Made by a program: the position numbers and the translations under genes. Shown in pieces: positions 1 through 11,226 of a stretch of DNA of 64,000 bases. The notes beneath the pieces were generated by a model, which saw nothing but the letters and a program-made list of their open reading frames with translations, had not been told where the DNA came from and did not search any database. Source of the DNA: Trema orientale (Eukaryota; Streptophyta; Magnoliopsida; Rosales; Cannabaceae); NCBI GenBank assembly GCA_002914845.1, contig JXTC01000058.1:230858-294857 (forward strand), read 5' to 3'. Numbering within the stretch: position 1 is the first letter of the stretch; every line of letters begins with the position of its first letter.

Positions 1-339
1 TTAAAAACATGGTTAGGCAAATGTGAATCTTCAAAACCTTTAGGTTATTCTACTAAGCTTTCTCATTCAAAATACCATTTAAAAATATACTTTTTATATC
101 CATTCGGTATAAGTAAAGCCTATGAGATATGCAACAACAAGAAGTAAGCGAATAGATTCTAATCTAGTAACGGGAGCAAATGTTTCATCGAAATCAATGC
201 CCTCAACTTGTGTGCATCCTTGGGCAACCAACCTAACTTTGTTTCTAATTATGTTACCAAATTCATCAGATTTGTTCTTATAAATCCATTTGACTCCAAT
301 CACATTAGAATTCTTAGGTCTAGGTACAAGTGTCCACAC
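1..339 (-). pseudogene. Copia reverse transcriptase, N-terminal fragment
   Basis: The frame at 94-339 encodes the start of a copia-type reverse transcriptase, with the family hallmarks [21 protein letters not shown] and [15 protein letters not shown]. The block normally reading as the first catalytic aspartate region follows but is interrupted by a stop. Positions 1-93 continue the similarity (QPKGFED) in another frame, so there is at least one frameshift. The catalytic YVDD region is outside the window. Family assignment is secure; function is lost. Confidence 0.88.
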
Positions 340-395
340 ATCATTCCTAGTGAACTGTTCTAATTCCTATTACATTGCTTTTACCCAAAACTCAT

Positions 396-821
396 CTAAC
401 CGGGCTTCCTTAATATTTTAGGCGCAATCATCGAGGTAAAGCACATATATTTTACTAGATTTATATTTTTCCTCCTGGTAACCATCATATCATCAAGGTT
501 ACCTATTATCAGATTAGAAGAATGATTTTTCTTTACCCTTGATAATAGTTTTTTCCTGATTAGATCGTGAATATCCACTGAAAGTTCAGCGGCTGTACCT
601 CTCTGTCCAGTGGATGTTACAACATCTGATCCTGATGTTGTAACATGATTGTCGTGTTCTGTAGTAGTGTCAGGCTGTGTTGTAACATGTGAATCAGAGC
701 CAGGATCAATAACAGCGTCATTAGTAAAGCTGTAAATTTCGTCTTCTTGTGAAAAATCTGCAAATTCTTTAAGATCATTAACAACAACATTAGCAAATTC
801 CAAAATAGATTGAGTTCTCAT
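396..821 (-). pseudogene. Copia pol linker between integrase and RT
   Basis: An open stretch of about 140 codons between the integrase and RT remnants, in the place where copia polyproteins have a poorly conserved Ser/Thr/Asp-rich linker. It has no catalytic motif. It ends near the sequence NLVKYMCFTSMIAPKILRKPG and is separated from the integrase block (from 953) by stops. It is assigned by position more than by sequence. Confidence 0.6.
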
Positions 822-952
822 GTTATAAATACAATAAGCTCTACTATAACATCACTTTTAGTATCAAACTTACCCAAGTGTTCTCGATCATTTAGGATGT
901 AACATGTATTCTCCAAAACATAAAAATAGCTTAGGTTAGGTTTCTTACCTTG

Positions 953-1600
953 CTAAATATCATAGAGTGTTTTTACTATACCTGGGCGCAAATAGACACA
1001 GTTAATGATATTACAAGCCGTGCTTATTGCTTCAGCCCACAATCTCTTGGATAGCGTCTTACTATTGAGCATGATACGAGCTATTTCCTGTAGAGTCCTA
1101 TTTTTCCTCTCTACTACACCGTTTTGTTGAGGTGTTTTAGGTATAAAAAATTCATGTGAAATACTATGTTCGTTGCAAAAATCAGTATAGACAGTGTTTT
1201 CAAATTCTTTACCTTGATCACTCTGAATTCTCACTATTTTACCAATATTATAATTTTTCTCAGTCTTAAGCTTTACACACAATGTTTCGAAAGCATCAAA
1301 TGTGTCTGATTTCTCTCTTAAAAAATCTATCTAAGTGTATCGGGAAAAATCATCTACACACACAAACACATAACGCTTACCTCCTGTGCCTTCTACTTGA
1401 ATAGGACCCATCAGATCCATGTGAAGTAGCTCAAGCTTCGATGTTATAACATGTTGTACAACTTTATATGTAGTCTTCAATTGTTTCTCAATTTGACAAG
1501 GTCAACATATACCTAGTGACTTTTTACCAAGAACTAGTAATCCTTGAATAGCACCTGCAAAGACAATTCTTTTCAATATTTTAAAATTCAAATGTCCCAA
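953..1600 (-). pseudogene. Copia integrase, broken
   Basis: The minus strand encodes the integrase core. An upstream part (about 1300-1600) has a CxxC-type remnant and LLHMDLMGP with the first catalytic Asp. The open block at 953-1282 carries QSDQGKEFEN (second Asp) and NGVVERKNRTLQEIARIM (catalytic Glu), followed by LWAEAISTACNIINCVYLRP. All three catalytic acidic residues can be seen, but stops (for example near 1332 and 1502) break the frame, so no intact integrase is made. Confidence 0.88.
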
Positions 1601-1609
1601 TTTTTTATG

Positions 1610-2038
1610 CTACAAATCAATCTCATTCACAGATACACTATTACGGGTTTGTGGATTAGTCAAAGTATAACAGTTGTTAGTGGATCTCAATCCTTCTAAA
1701 ATAGAATTTCTATTTTCATCTATGACAATATATTTATCACAAGTAAAATTAACATGAAGATTCTGATCACAAATCTGACTTATACTAATGAGGTTAGCCT
1801 TAAGTCCTTCAACATGTAACACATTCTTCAATCTAGGGAATCCTTCAATATTGAGAGTTCCTCTATCAAGAACTTTTTCTTTCACACCATTACCAAAAGT
1901 GATAAGACGAGAAGCATCTTTATTGTAATTCTCCAGTATGGATTTGTCACCTGTCATGTGTCTAGAACACCCACTATCAAAATACCAAGCATTAGTAGCA
2001 CATGTTCTAAAACAAGTACAAGTACCAAAACAATTCAA
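1610..2038 (-). pseudogene. Copia aspartic protease and pre-integrase domain
   Basis: 142 open codons contain WYFDSGCSRHMTG, the copia aspartic protease active-site region (Asp-Ser-Gly), then ITFGNG and LKNVLHVEGLKANLISISQICD, which are typical of the protease-to-integrase junction. The start of the open stretch is not a real protein start, since this is an internal part of a polyprotein. Neighbouring stops separate it from gag and integrase. Confidence 0.88.
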
Positions 2039-2256
2039 TTCAGATTTTTTAATCCAAATTTTTTTTTTTTTTTATTTGAAAGATCAATCGTTTTCTCAGG
2101 TGTTTTTCTCTAGAAAGGGATCGTATGTGAAAAATATTTATTTTCTAAAAAGTTCATCAATGTAAAAAACTGAGGCCTGATTTGACCTTTAACTAAGTAA
2201 AAGTAACAAGTTGGAATAAACTTACCATAATTACCTTCAAATCAGATGTTGTTGAT

Positions 2257-3060
2257 TTATGGTGTTATTGCAACATGATATCCGTGTGTTGCAACATCAG
2301 TACAATTACTTGTAACTTGCGTTAGTGAAGCAATTTTATTATGTGTTGTAATATAAAGTTTCTGTGTTGCAACATCCGTCCTTGTTTCTGTAAAAGAGTT
2401 AGAAACAGAACTTTTAACAAAAATAGTTTTGGAGTTAGAGTGTTTGCCTTTAAATCCGAGTCCTTTATGATCTGAACTAGATTTTTCGATTGTCAAAATA
2501 TGATCCAGATTAGTAGTCCTCGAAATCAACATTTTTAAGGACTTTTGAGTCCTTTCAAGTTCAGATGAGACTTCATTTAATTTTGCTTCTTTTTCAGCAA
2601 GTAAAGCCTCCAATTTCTACATTTTATTTTCTGAACTCTCCTTGTACTGAATAAGGGCAGAAATCCTTCTTTCAAGTGATGTGTTCTGATCAATGACTCT
2701 AATCTATTGAGAATATATATTTTTACATGATACTCGAATTGATGTGTGCAGACTGTGTTGTAACATGACTTGCAGATTTCTATAAAGAACAAACATCATC
2801 CGAAACCAAAGAAACACCAAAGGCTACGTAATTACTTAGATGGTTGTCATCTTCTTCTTGACTATCTTCAGATTCCTCATCATTCTATGTAGAGGTCATA
2901 GTCTTTACCTTTTTCTTCAAGGTATTGGCACACTCAGCTTGCATGTGGCCATCCCCCTTGCATTCCCTACATTGAATCCATTTCTTCTTATTAGAATTAG
3001 GTTTTAACTTTTTGCTCATCTTCTTCAAGAACTTACTGAAGTTATTTGTGATGGTATTTG
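2257..3060 (-). pseudogene. Copia gag C-terminal half with CCHC zinc knuckle
   Basis: The zinc knuckle CRECKGDGHMQAEC (CX2CX4HX4C) is encoded at 2930-2971 on the minus strand, preceded by a lysine-rich run (KMSKKLKPNSNKKKW) and followed by an acidic stretch with a stop. Further on, 2257-2613 encodes a coiled-coil-like linker (LLAEKEAKLNEVSSELERTQK) and LDHILTIEKSSSDHKGLGF, common in long plant copia gag-pol proteins. The gag start is at 4489-5143, on the other side of the inserted solo LTR. Confidence 0.85.
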
Positions 3061-4483
3061 CTGGAATAAATTTCCGGAAAATATTTTCACAAAATTATTT
3101 TCAAGAACACCATAGTTTTGTAAAATCAAGAAACGCAGCGGAATTGGTTGTTTAAAATTTTTCTTTTTACAAAACGTTTCGGATCGTGATCTAATATAAA
3201 TTAACTCTTGATCTAGACAAGAACAATACCCGGATTTGCTCCACAACCTTCTCGTCTTCCCGTCTATTCTCGAAAGCCATTTGATTGATCCGGTGAGCGG
3301 TCACCTTCTTGATTCCCAACGAAGAGATCCACAGACGAACAAGAAGACAATCTTCTCGAACCGATTTCTCCGGGATAGCCGAAAAACACCAAGGTTGATG
3401 AACCCTAGCTTGGCCGATTTTTGCCTCTCCCTTTCTCTCTTCTATGCGTGTGACACTCTCTTCCAAAGAGGGTGTTTCACGTGTAATGCTCTGTTGTGCA
3501 GTTAGAGAACTTTTCTCTTAACTATAGAGAGATTAGTAAACCCTAATGGGCTTATTGGGCTTGTTGGGCTCAACTGATCATCAAATAACTATTGGGCTTT
3601 AATTTGAGCTAGACAGGGGACCAGATGGATCCATAAAGTCCAAGCTCCAATGGACCATATACCCAATATCATAATTAACTCTTAATTATGATTGGGCCTT
3701 GTCCATTAACATTGGGGCACACCACTATAGGCCCAATATTGAACTCTTGGACTAAATGTCATTTATTTTTCTGTGAAGCTTANGGTTTATATTATCCAAG
3801 TACTTGAAAAAACTCAAAGTGACATTATATGCATGGTGTCTATTATGAGAAACGTTCTACACATTTCATATACCTTATCTTCCAAGATACCGGAGTTCGA
3901 ACCATAAATAGGAACTAGTCCTTTAGTAACTCAAAAAGACAAAACACATGAAAGTAAGTTCGTTAATCACTAAGATTAAGGTCTTCTACAATAGTGCTAG
4001 ATTAGTGAAATTAGAAATTTGAGTTACGGCACTTAAATTCAAATTCTAATTCACTAGGTCCTGTTCGATGCTGTTATAACTTTCTTATAACACACTAGTG
4101 TTTCTATCCGAAGACTCACTTCGATAATTGGAGACTTCATCAATTAAATAGACAACACTACATTTTATGGCATAGTAAAGTATTCCATCTTCAATATGCA
4201 GAATGCGAACAATTTAATTTAGACATAATGAAATAAAGAATATAATGTCTCCCACATATGAACTCTTCATACGAATAATTCTTTATTACTCATTTCATGT
4301 CTTGGAATCTTTTAGATGTTTGCATAAAATAAACATACACATCACATGTATATTAATGGGACATTAATGAAATAGAATTTCATAACATGGAATTTATTAA
4401 TAACAAATAGATAATAAATAATCCAATAATTATTGTTTATAATGTCTAAATAATAAACTGCTTTATAGGATATTATTCCAACA
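3061..4483 (-). mobile_element. Solo LTR nested in copia gag
   Basis: A 1,423-bp insertion splits the copia gag between its UBN2-like part and its zinc knuckle. It is flanked by a perfect 5-bp direct repeat, ATTTG, at 3056-3060 and 4484-4488. Read on the minus strand it starts TGTTGGAATAATATCC and ends near TTTATTCCAG(CA), so the ends are short inverted repeats. It has no coding domain, fitting a solo LTR left by LTR-LTR recombination. The start resembles Angela/Tork-type copia LTRs from memory (inference). Its first ~340 bp recur at 28051-28400. The N at 3783 lies inside. Confidence 0.85.
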
Positions 4484-5143
4484 ATTTGTTAATAAGACAA
4501 ACTCGTCACTCTCTTCTTCACCTTCTACTTCGGTTCGTTCAGATGTAGCCTTTAATGCGATAGTTTTATCCTTTTTTCTTTGCTTAATGTTTATCTCATA
4601 GGTCTGAAGAAACCCCATTTGCTCCTCAACTTTCATAGTGTCAAGGTTTTTGCTCTCTTCTATTGCCGTGAGTTTTGGCTGAAATTTGTCAGGCAATGAT
4701 CAAAAAACTTTTCTAACCATCTTTGTATCTGAAAAACGTTTTCCAAGAGCAAAAGCTTCGTTAGAGATATCATAAAGCTTAGTAAAATATTCAGATAATG
4801 TTTCATCTTCTCTCATTCTTAATTCCTCAAATTTAGAGGTCAGCATGATTAATTTGGTTCTTTTCATATCACCAGAACCTTTAAAATATATTTGCAAAAT
4901 ATTCCACGCTTCTTTTGCAGATTCATAATTTGTAATTATCTTAATCCTAGTAGTATCTAATCCATTTAGTATAGCATACAAAGCCTTGAAATTGTAATTA
5001 GTAAGTTTGTTATCATCAGATGACCATGTCAACTCAGGTTTAGGAACATCCTTCCCTTCTTTATCCTTAGTAGTTGGAAGAGTCCAACCACTAAGAACAG
5101 ATCTCCAAGCTTTTTCATCAAGAGCATTGATGAAGGCTTTCAT
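4463..5143 (-). pseudogene. Copia gag N-terminal (UBN2-like) region
   Basis: The block reads MKAFINALDEKAWRSVLSGW, then ALYAILNGLDTTRIKIITNYESAKEAWNIL and LTSKFEELRMREDETLSEYF, matching the UBN2/gag-polypeptide family of plant copia elements. One in-frame TGA near 4700 separates it from the continuation SLPDKFQPKLTAIEE (4463-4696, same frame). The inserted solo LTR then cuts it at 4484; the last codons before 4463 belong to the LTR. Confidence 0.88.
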
Positions 5144-5280
5144 GCGTGCCCTCCAATAGGAGTAGTTCGTGCCATTAAGGAGTGGAGGGCGTGAAATGGA
5201 TCCACCTTTAGCAAGGAACTACATACCTGAAAAATCAGATCAAATATACTGCAAGATCTCACTAAAAATATGAGTGCCCT

Positions 5281-5292
5281 ACTCTGATACCA
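5281..5292 (-). other. tRNA-Met primer binding site of the copia element
   Basis: The minus strand reads TGGTATCAGAG, the plant copia primer-binding site complementary to the 3' end of initiator tRNA-Met. It lies 2 bp inside the LTR end (TGTTAG... on the plus strand at 5295), the usual spacing. This fixes both the LTR boundary and the element orientation. Confidence 0.88.
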
Positions 5293-5294
5293 AT

Positions 5295-6477
5295 TGTTAG
5301 GTCCGTTAATTAGGTATTATCGAATATGATTAATTTTTCAATTAATTACGTAGTAGTATGGAAATAATAAAAATAATACAAGATATTTTTATTTGGTTCA
5401 ATTATCTCCCGATAACCTACGTCCAAGGGGCCACGCCCAGAGAATAAACACTATTAGTAAAGTTTGAATGAATACAAATACCAATTTGACTTATACAATA
5501 AAAATAATTAGTTGAAAAATAAAAATAACTCTTTTTTTTTAAATTAGGGTTGACTAGCTACTTGACTATTTTTTGGCCCAATATATGACCAAATTTAAAA
5601 GTTTATAATTAAATGTCCAACTTACTTAATGATAAACATGCAAATACAACATATTTCACAACTGAAACTTTAAATATATATATATTTAGCTATAACTTTT
5701 AAAACATGAATATTTACTTAAAACCAATTTAAGAAATCGATCATCTACCTAGTTTTCTCTTTAAATTATATGTCAACGGGAATTTAAGGCTTTTCTTGAT
5801 CATTGTAGTGAAAACTCTTCAGTTTCGTTTGGGTGGCTGGATTGCATGGAGGGATTATTGGGCTTTTGGAAGGATTGGACAAGAGAGTCCAATCCTTAAA
5901 TTTAGGGCTTTTTAGCCTAATGGCCGAATTTTGGATCATAGTTTGCAAAATGATCGTTGGATCATAGTTTGGATCATAATTTTTACTTTATAAAAAGTGG
6001 ATCAACTAAAAAAGACCATTTATCAAAATAAAATTATAGAACAATTATTTATTAAATAGGTGTAAAACAGGCCATTTTTTTAAATTAATCGAAAAAATAA
6101 GGTGAAATTAGATTGAATATCCTTTTTGGCATTTCATTTAAATCAATATCTATTTTTTGCTTTTTATAACTAAATATTTAGGTATATGTATTTTTACACT
6201 TGATATACTTACTTATATAACAACTTTAGTTTATGTATTGAGTATGTTAATTTTTTATACTAGATATATCATATAGTTTACACTTATTATATCCAATGAT
6301 ATACTCATCATTTTTGCGATAACATTCATAAAATGAATATTTACTTATAATGGGCCGAAAAGTTGATCACTTTATTATAAGGCCCCCAAAATAAGCCCTT
6401 TAATGCCTTTGTTTTTTGTTTTTATTTCTTTTTTTTTCCTTTTCAATATAATTTTTTATTCAAGTTTCTAGCTAACA
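5295..6477 (-). repeat. 5' LTR of the copia element (outer end tentative)
   Basis: The inner end is fixed by the primer-binding site. The plus strand begins TGTTAG at 5295; the only matching CTAACA I see is at 6472-6477, giving a 1.18-kb LTR. The stretch AACCTACGTCCAAGGGGCCA near 5415-5435 resembles the conserved patch of plant copia LTRs. The tract at 6140-6360 belongs to another repeat family (also at 42.8-44.4 kb), so either that copy is nested or the LTR is shorter. The second LTR, needed for proof, is outside the window. Confidence 0.5.
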
Positions 6478-6862
6478 ATCCTATTCCAACATTTAAAACA
6501 AAAATCATATTTTAAATTTAATAATTTTATAGTACTTGTTTTATTTAGAAAACAATACTAAATGTATTATTTAATTTTGACAAAAATTTTAATTTATTAT
6601 ATTTTGTAAAAATTTATTTATTTATCTACTATTCAATTTATTAGAAAAAATTTTATTGTTAAAAAATGCACTCAAATATGTTTCTATTATGTAATTAGCT
6701 TTTCAGACCATGAGTTGCACCAAACATAATACAATACTAAATGATCCAATCTATTACATTCTCAACTAGTAATACAGTTCAGTCTAACCCAATCTAGTAT
6801 ACCAAATGAGCTTGTTTCCCCCATTCAAAATGAATGATCTTTGACTGAATCAAAGTTGGATC
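6478..6862. other. AT-rich spacer
   Basis: Very AT-rich sequence with no open frame, RNA gene or clear repeat boundary visible. Confidence 0.6.
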
Positions 6863-7448
6863 TAGGGGTGTAAATCGGGCCACCCAAGTCCAGCTCAAAC
6901 CCACATTTTTTAGTTTGGCCCGTGCTCATGCTTGGGCTTTCGGGTTTTGTAATATTTCGAGTCAGGCTGAACTGGGCTTAGATTTTTTAAACTAAAGCCC
7001 AAACCTAGCTATAAAAGTTTCAGATTTGATCTTAGGACCATACTTTGGGTTTTACATTCGTGTTGAGTTTGATTTCAGTCTTTTAGAATCAAAATAAAAA
7101 TAGTAAAAACAAAATATGACATAAAAAATTAAAAAAAAACAAAAAAATTGAGGTAAACTTTTGAATGATTTTAACAGAAAACAATAAGAAATATGTATTG
7201 TTTAAAATTTCGGGATTAATGTGGGCTTTTATTTTTAATTTTTATTGACTTTCGGGTTTTTAGGCATTTTAGATCGGGCCTCAAGTTTAGATTTCAAGTT
7301 CGGACTTCGAGCTAAGTTAATGTGAAAATATTAAGCACAAGTTCTGCCGTAAGAATAATCAAGTTTGAGTAGCCGAGCTGAGTTCGAGTAAAACTTTTTT
7401 AAGGTTGACCCATTGAGTTTTAGGCTTTCGAGCTCTTCTTACACCCTA
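6863..7448. mobile_element. hAT-like MITE with TAGGGGTGTAA ends
   Basis: The left end reads TAGGGGTGTAAATCGGGCC and the right end TTACACCCTA, an imperfect terminal inverted repeat of 10-11 bp. The 8 bp outside (GTTGGATC and CTCGGACC) match at five positions, as for an old hAT-type 8-bp duplication. It has no coding capacity. The inside contains the GGCCC/GGGCTT-rich words common in this class of plant elements. Confidence 0.6.
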
Positions 7449-8464
7449 CTCGGACCCTACATTTTGTTCATCAAATAAAAGAATTTTTTGGTTCATAATT
7501 TGGGAAACTGTAATTCAGAAAGATCAATTCTATACCATCTTTGATGCATATACCAATCCTAATAATATTTGGCCCAAAAAATGGTAACATTTAAAAATTG
7601 GCCCATTTTTCATTGTTTACGCCAATGCATGATGCTATTGTAGATCTTATCTTTTAAATTTTTTATTATGTAATAATTGGTAAAGTAATTTTGTCGTTGG
7701 TTGAGTATCGAAAAATGTATTGACTGAATATTGAAAAATATACCTGTTAAAGAGTCATTGATCGCTTGACTGCACATTGAAAAAGTATGTTTTAATATTT
7801 CAAAATTACAGCCTACAACAAGAATATTTCAAAATTCTAAATGTGGAAATTTTTTTTATAATAAAGTAAAGTTTATTTTATACCAAATTTAACACTTATG
7901 TGACTTTTGTGCTTTTTAATGTTTAGAAATTTTAGAATTTTAACAATTTAAAATTCTAAATGGCATGCACATATGAAGGATGACTTTTGTTCGTCATGCT
8001 AAATTATAAGATTGGCACATAGATTTTGCACAAAAGAATACTACATGCATATGGAAGCATATGAAAAGATTAATATCACAAATTAAGACACAACATTCCT
8101 TTGACCCTTTGATTCTCGATAGTATCCATATCTTAAATCATCAAAGTCTTACTGATTCCCTTGAGAATACCAAGAACAATAGAAAGAAAAAATAAAACTC
8201 TCTGTATGAATTAACACAACCAACAATTTGTTTTTAAAAGAAGGAATACAAGCCTATTTATATGCATTATAAAATATCAAAAAATATGTACTAATATTAA
8301 AAGACTTTTAATTGCAGAATCTCAAAAGCATGTTTGCTAATTTTAACCACATAATTTAACGTATTGAACAAAAATTAAACAGAAGCATGTTTTGTATTAA
8401 TTGGGATACTCAAATTATTTTTAGAGTGCCAATCAAGATGCATTGCCCAAAATATATGCTCTGC
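7449..8464. other. Gene-free AT-rich tract
   Basis: No coding frame with recognisable similarity and no RNA gene seen. Short related phrases such as TTTAGAATTTTAA recur at 7830-7960. Confidence 0.6.
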
Positions 8465-9241
8465 ATCAATAATGTTTTGGTCCAACAAGAAATTACAAAA
8501 CAAAACCAACATCAAAGTTTCGACCTTGATTTTCCTCGCTTTCAATTCGTCTCTGGTTTCGCAATCGTATTCCCGTACAAGACAGAAATTTATAACATCC
8601 ACAATATTCAAGATATATAACAAATTAAACCTTGGGAATTGACTACAGGATTTCAACTTTTGGAGTACTTTACAAGTAAACTCTCAATAAAAGATAAATC
8701 ATTTTCCAACCATAAGTTCTTTCACCATTTAGTTTAAGCAACTCTAATTATTTTCATAATTACACTATTTAATTTTGCTACCAAAGTTGTAGAATTACCT
8801 AAAAATTAAAACACTAAAAGCTCCCAAAATAAACCCTTGACAATTACAATAAATAACACCGCCACCAACTTAACCGCAACAACTACGTAAGCAAAAATTC
8901 TTTCTCTTCCAATTGAGATTTGTTGGTGTAGATTTTAGTTTGTAAACCAATGCACGCTACGTGCCTTCAAGCAGTCCTTCTTAAAGGAAACCCAAAACCC
9001 GAATTTGATGTAGGTGTGAATGACATACAAAAGGGCTAGTCAGACAATACGACATATCGTTTCCAATAATATTTTGGTCCTGCCCCAATTACAAAACTAA
9101 ACCTACGTCAAAGTTTCGACCTTGATTTTCCTCACTTCCCATTCGTCTCTGGTTTTGCAATCGTATTCACATACAAGAGTTAGAAATTTATAATATCTAC
9201 AATATTCAAGATATATAATAAATTAAATCTTAGGAATTGAG
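8465..9241 (+). repeat. Pair of ~180-bp direct repeats
   Basis: The segment 8465-8645 is repeated at about 9065-9241 in the same orientation with scattered mismatches. Both contain CAAAGTTTCGACCTTGATTT, TTCGTCTCTGGTTT and ACAATATTCAAGATATATAA. The copies lie about 600 bp apart. The open frames in the first copy are not conserved in the second, so I do not call them genes. This is a segmental duplication or the remains of a small LTR-type (TRIM-like) element; no primer site was identified. Confidence 0.75.
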
Positions 9242-9741
9242 TTTCCAGATGATGATACTTGTGTGGTACTTAGCAAATCTACTAAGAAAATGATGTTAGT
9301 GAGGTAGCAATGAAATAACAAGAGGGGATAGAGGAAGCAAATAGGATTTTTAGTGAATTTTGTGACAGTTTACCTTTTGTGGTAGACAAAAATACTATTT
9401 ATAGTGGCCTTATGGTCCCAGAATTACTAGGTTTAGTAGCCACGTGTCCCTTGAAATTGTGGAAACTGCCTCCTCTCCTTATTTTATGGATGGCTATAGA
9501 TAAGAATACAAGTGTTGCTAACAACGCATCTCATGGGTAGTTGCCAACCGGAAAAGATTCTGAAGACGCTCATCAGGGGGTTAGATTTTTATTATTGACC
9601 AACGTGGTCAGCAAGCAAGCGCAAGGCTTGGAGACCAGATGGTATTGGTGAAACCCGATCACTAGCTCGTTCATTCACCGACTCTAGATTATACGAGTTG
9701 TTTATTCAGCCATGGCTGTGTTCGTATTGTCTGACCAGCCC
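9033..9741. repeat. TIR-like inverted repeat pair (20 bp, 1 mismatch)
   Basis: GGGCTAGTCAGACAATACGA at 9033-9052 matches the reverse complement of 9722-9741 at 19 of 20 positions. The 709-bp interval looks like a small DNA transposon or its remnant. I see no coding domain inside and no clean target duplication outside. Its left part overlaps the second ~180-bp direct repeat. Confidence 0.55.
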
Positions 9742-10560
9742 CTGTATATCTTGGGGTTAGTATTCATGTTCTGAGTCGCCCGGGCCGAGATGGAGGAAGC
9801 GATATGTCGTTTACTTACGTAACCCGAGACCATCCACTCCTGTGCATCCAACTGTTGGTCAGGTATCGTTTGGGCCAGGGGAAAAACGACACCCCCATTT
9901 CCTTCTTTTTCTTTGACATGTGCACGTTTGTTATTGGTCGGGAAAAATCACCCCTAACAAGATTAAAATACAACCCCATGTCAATTATTTATTGTTGACA
10001 ATTGTGAAAATTGAATGATCGTGGATATTAGTAAATTAGTTGAAAACTCTGAAAATCAATTTTCACTGATCACTTACGAGAATCTGACATTTGTAGTGTT
10101 TTATCCCAATTTGGATGAATTGCATTGCTTTTAATAGTAAATGAGGCATTTACATCAACCTAGCTAAGTAAAGGAGGATACCAAATTACAATAATTATCC
10201 AGAGCTTTCATAGAAATTATGTACTTTTAAATAGAAGGACTTAACCCCCTCCAGAAAATAAAAATTAAAGAACTTAAAACTGATCAATTCATTTACTAAT
10301 TAATCTCATAAAATTCAATTTAATACTACCAGTTTCCATATAGACCCAATAAGGACTATTTTCAAAGAATGAAAATCAGGTTTGGTACCTTCAAAATGAC
10401 GTCGCTTTGCAAGCTCTACATGTCCCCGAAAAATGGTAACAACGGCAACAATTCAAAGACAACAAATTAGAGTACTAAAATTCTATTTGAAAACTTGTGC
10501 AATTATATCCTCTATTTTTATTTTTTTTTATAAAGTTGGACTTAATTAATTACCTCTACT
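9742..10560. other. Gene-free tract
   Basis: No recognisable coding sequence. A short open frame at 9804-9998 has no similarity I know. The tract 10430-10520 is a partial third copy of the repeat at 10655-11226. Confidence 0.55.
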
Positions 10561-10562
10561 TA

Positions 10563-10668
10563 TTACAAAAAAAAAAAAAGAAAATAACTCACACACCCTG
10601 GGAGTCGGATTCCCGACCTAATACCCAATCCCCATCCTACTCCACTTACTAAGCTAGTTCCAATGGGC
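10563..10668 (-). repeat. tRNA-derived SINE-like copy
   Basis: On the minus strand the tract reads from CCCATTGGAACTAGCTTAG through a tRNA box-B-like GTCGGGAATCCGACTCCC, then AGGGTGTGTGAGTTATTTTC and a T-rich tail. A diverged copy in the same orientation lies at 15361-15461 in DFR intron 2. A-box-like TAGCTTAGTAAGTGG, B-box-like core and T tail fit a plant SINE of the Au type. The call rests on this pair of copies. Confidence 0.55.
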
Positions 10669-11226
10669 AATCATATCCTCTAAATTATTTGACAAAAGAA
10701 AGTGGTTTATAAGCCAATTAGATACAAGGAATAAATGATGTAGAAAATATTCCTTATGACGAATCTTCGTGGGGTTTATCAATTTTGAATTTCTTTTAAA
10801 ATATGTGATGAAAATTTATAAACTATTTACAAAATTAGGATTTTTATTACCATGTCATTTGACGAAAATTTCGGAGTTTTAAATTAAAGTACTAAAATTC
10901 TATTTGAAAACTTCTGCATTCATATCCTCTGCGTGGCCCCAAAAAATGATAACAGCGACAACAATTCAAAGACAATAAATTGGAATACTAAAATTCTATT
11001 TGAAAACTTTGTGCAATCATATCCTCTAAACTATTTGACAAAAGAAAGTGTTTGCCAAGCCAAGTAGATAATAAATGACACAAAAATATTCCTCATGATG
11101 AATCTTCGGGGAATTTATCAATTTTGACCATCTTTTAAAACATGTGATGAAAATCTATAAATTATTTACAAAATTAGAATTTTTATTGCCATGTCATTTA
11201 ATGAAAATTTCGGAGTTCTAAAATTA
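10655..11226 (+). repeat. ~347-bp tandem duplication
   Basis: Two long direct copies, for example CTATTTGACAAAAGAAAGTG near 10687 and 11033, share the order ATATCCTCTAAA, ATTCCTTATGA/ATTCCTCATGA, GAATCTTCG, TTTACAAAATTAG, ATTTCGGAGTT. A partial third copy lies at 10430-10520. No gene is evident inside. Confidence 0.75.

Larger units (their letters stand above)
1..6477 (-). mobile_element. Degenerate Ty1/copia LTR retrotransposon, left-truncated by window
   Basis: The internal region reads on the minus strand in the order tRNA primer site, gag with zinc knuckle, protease, integrase, reverse transcriptase. That integrase-before-RT order defines Ty1/copia. The 5' LTR is on the right; the rest of RT, RNase H and the 3' LTR lie beyond position 1. 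Every coding block carries stops or frameshifts, so the element is dead. A solo LTR of another family (3061-4483) sits inside gag, so this element was there first. The outer LTR limit (6477) is tentative. Confidence 0.9.

Noticed and set aside
3191-3505. Open frames on both strands at 3.2-3.5 kb
   Set aside because: They lie wholly inside the solo LTR, which has no coding role.
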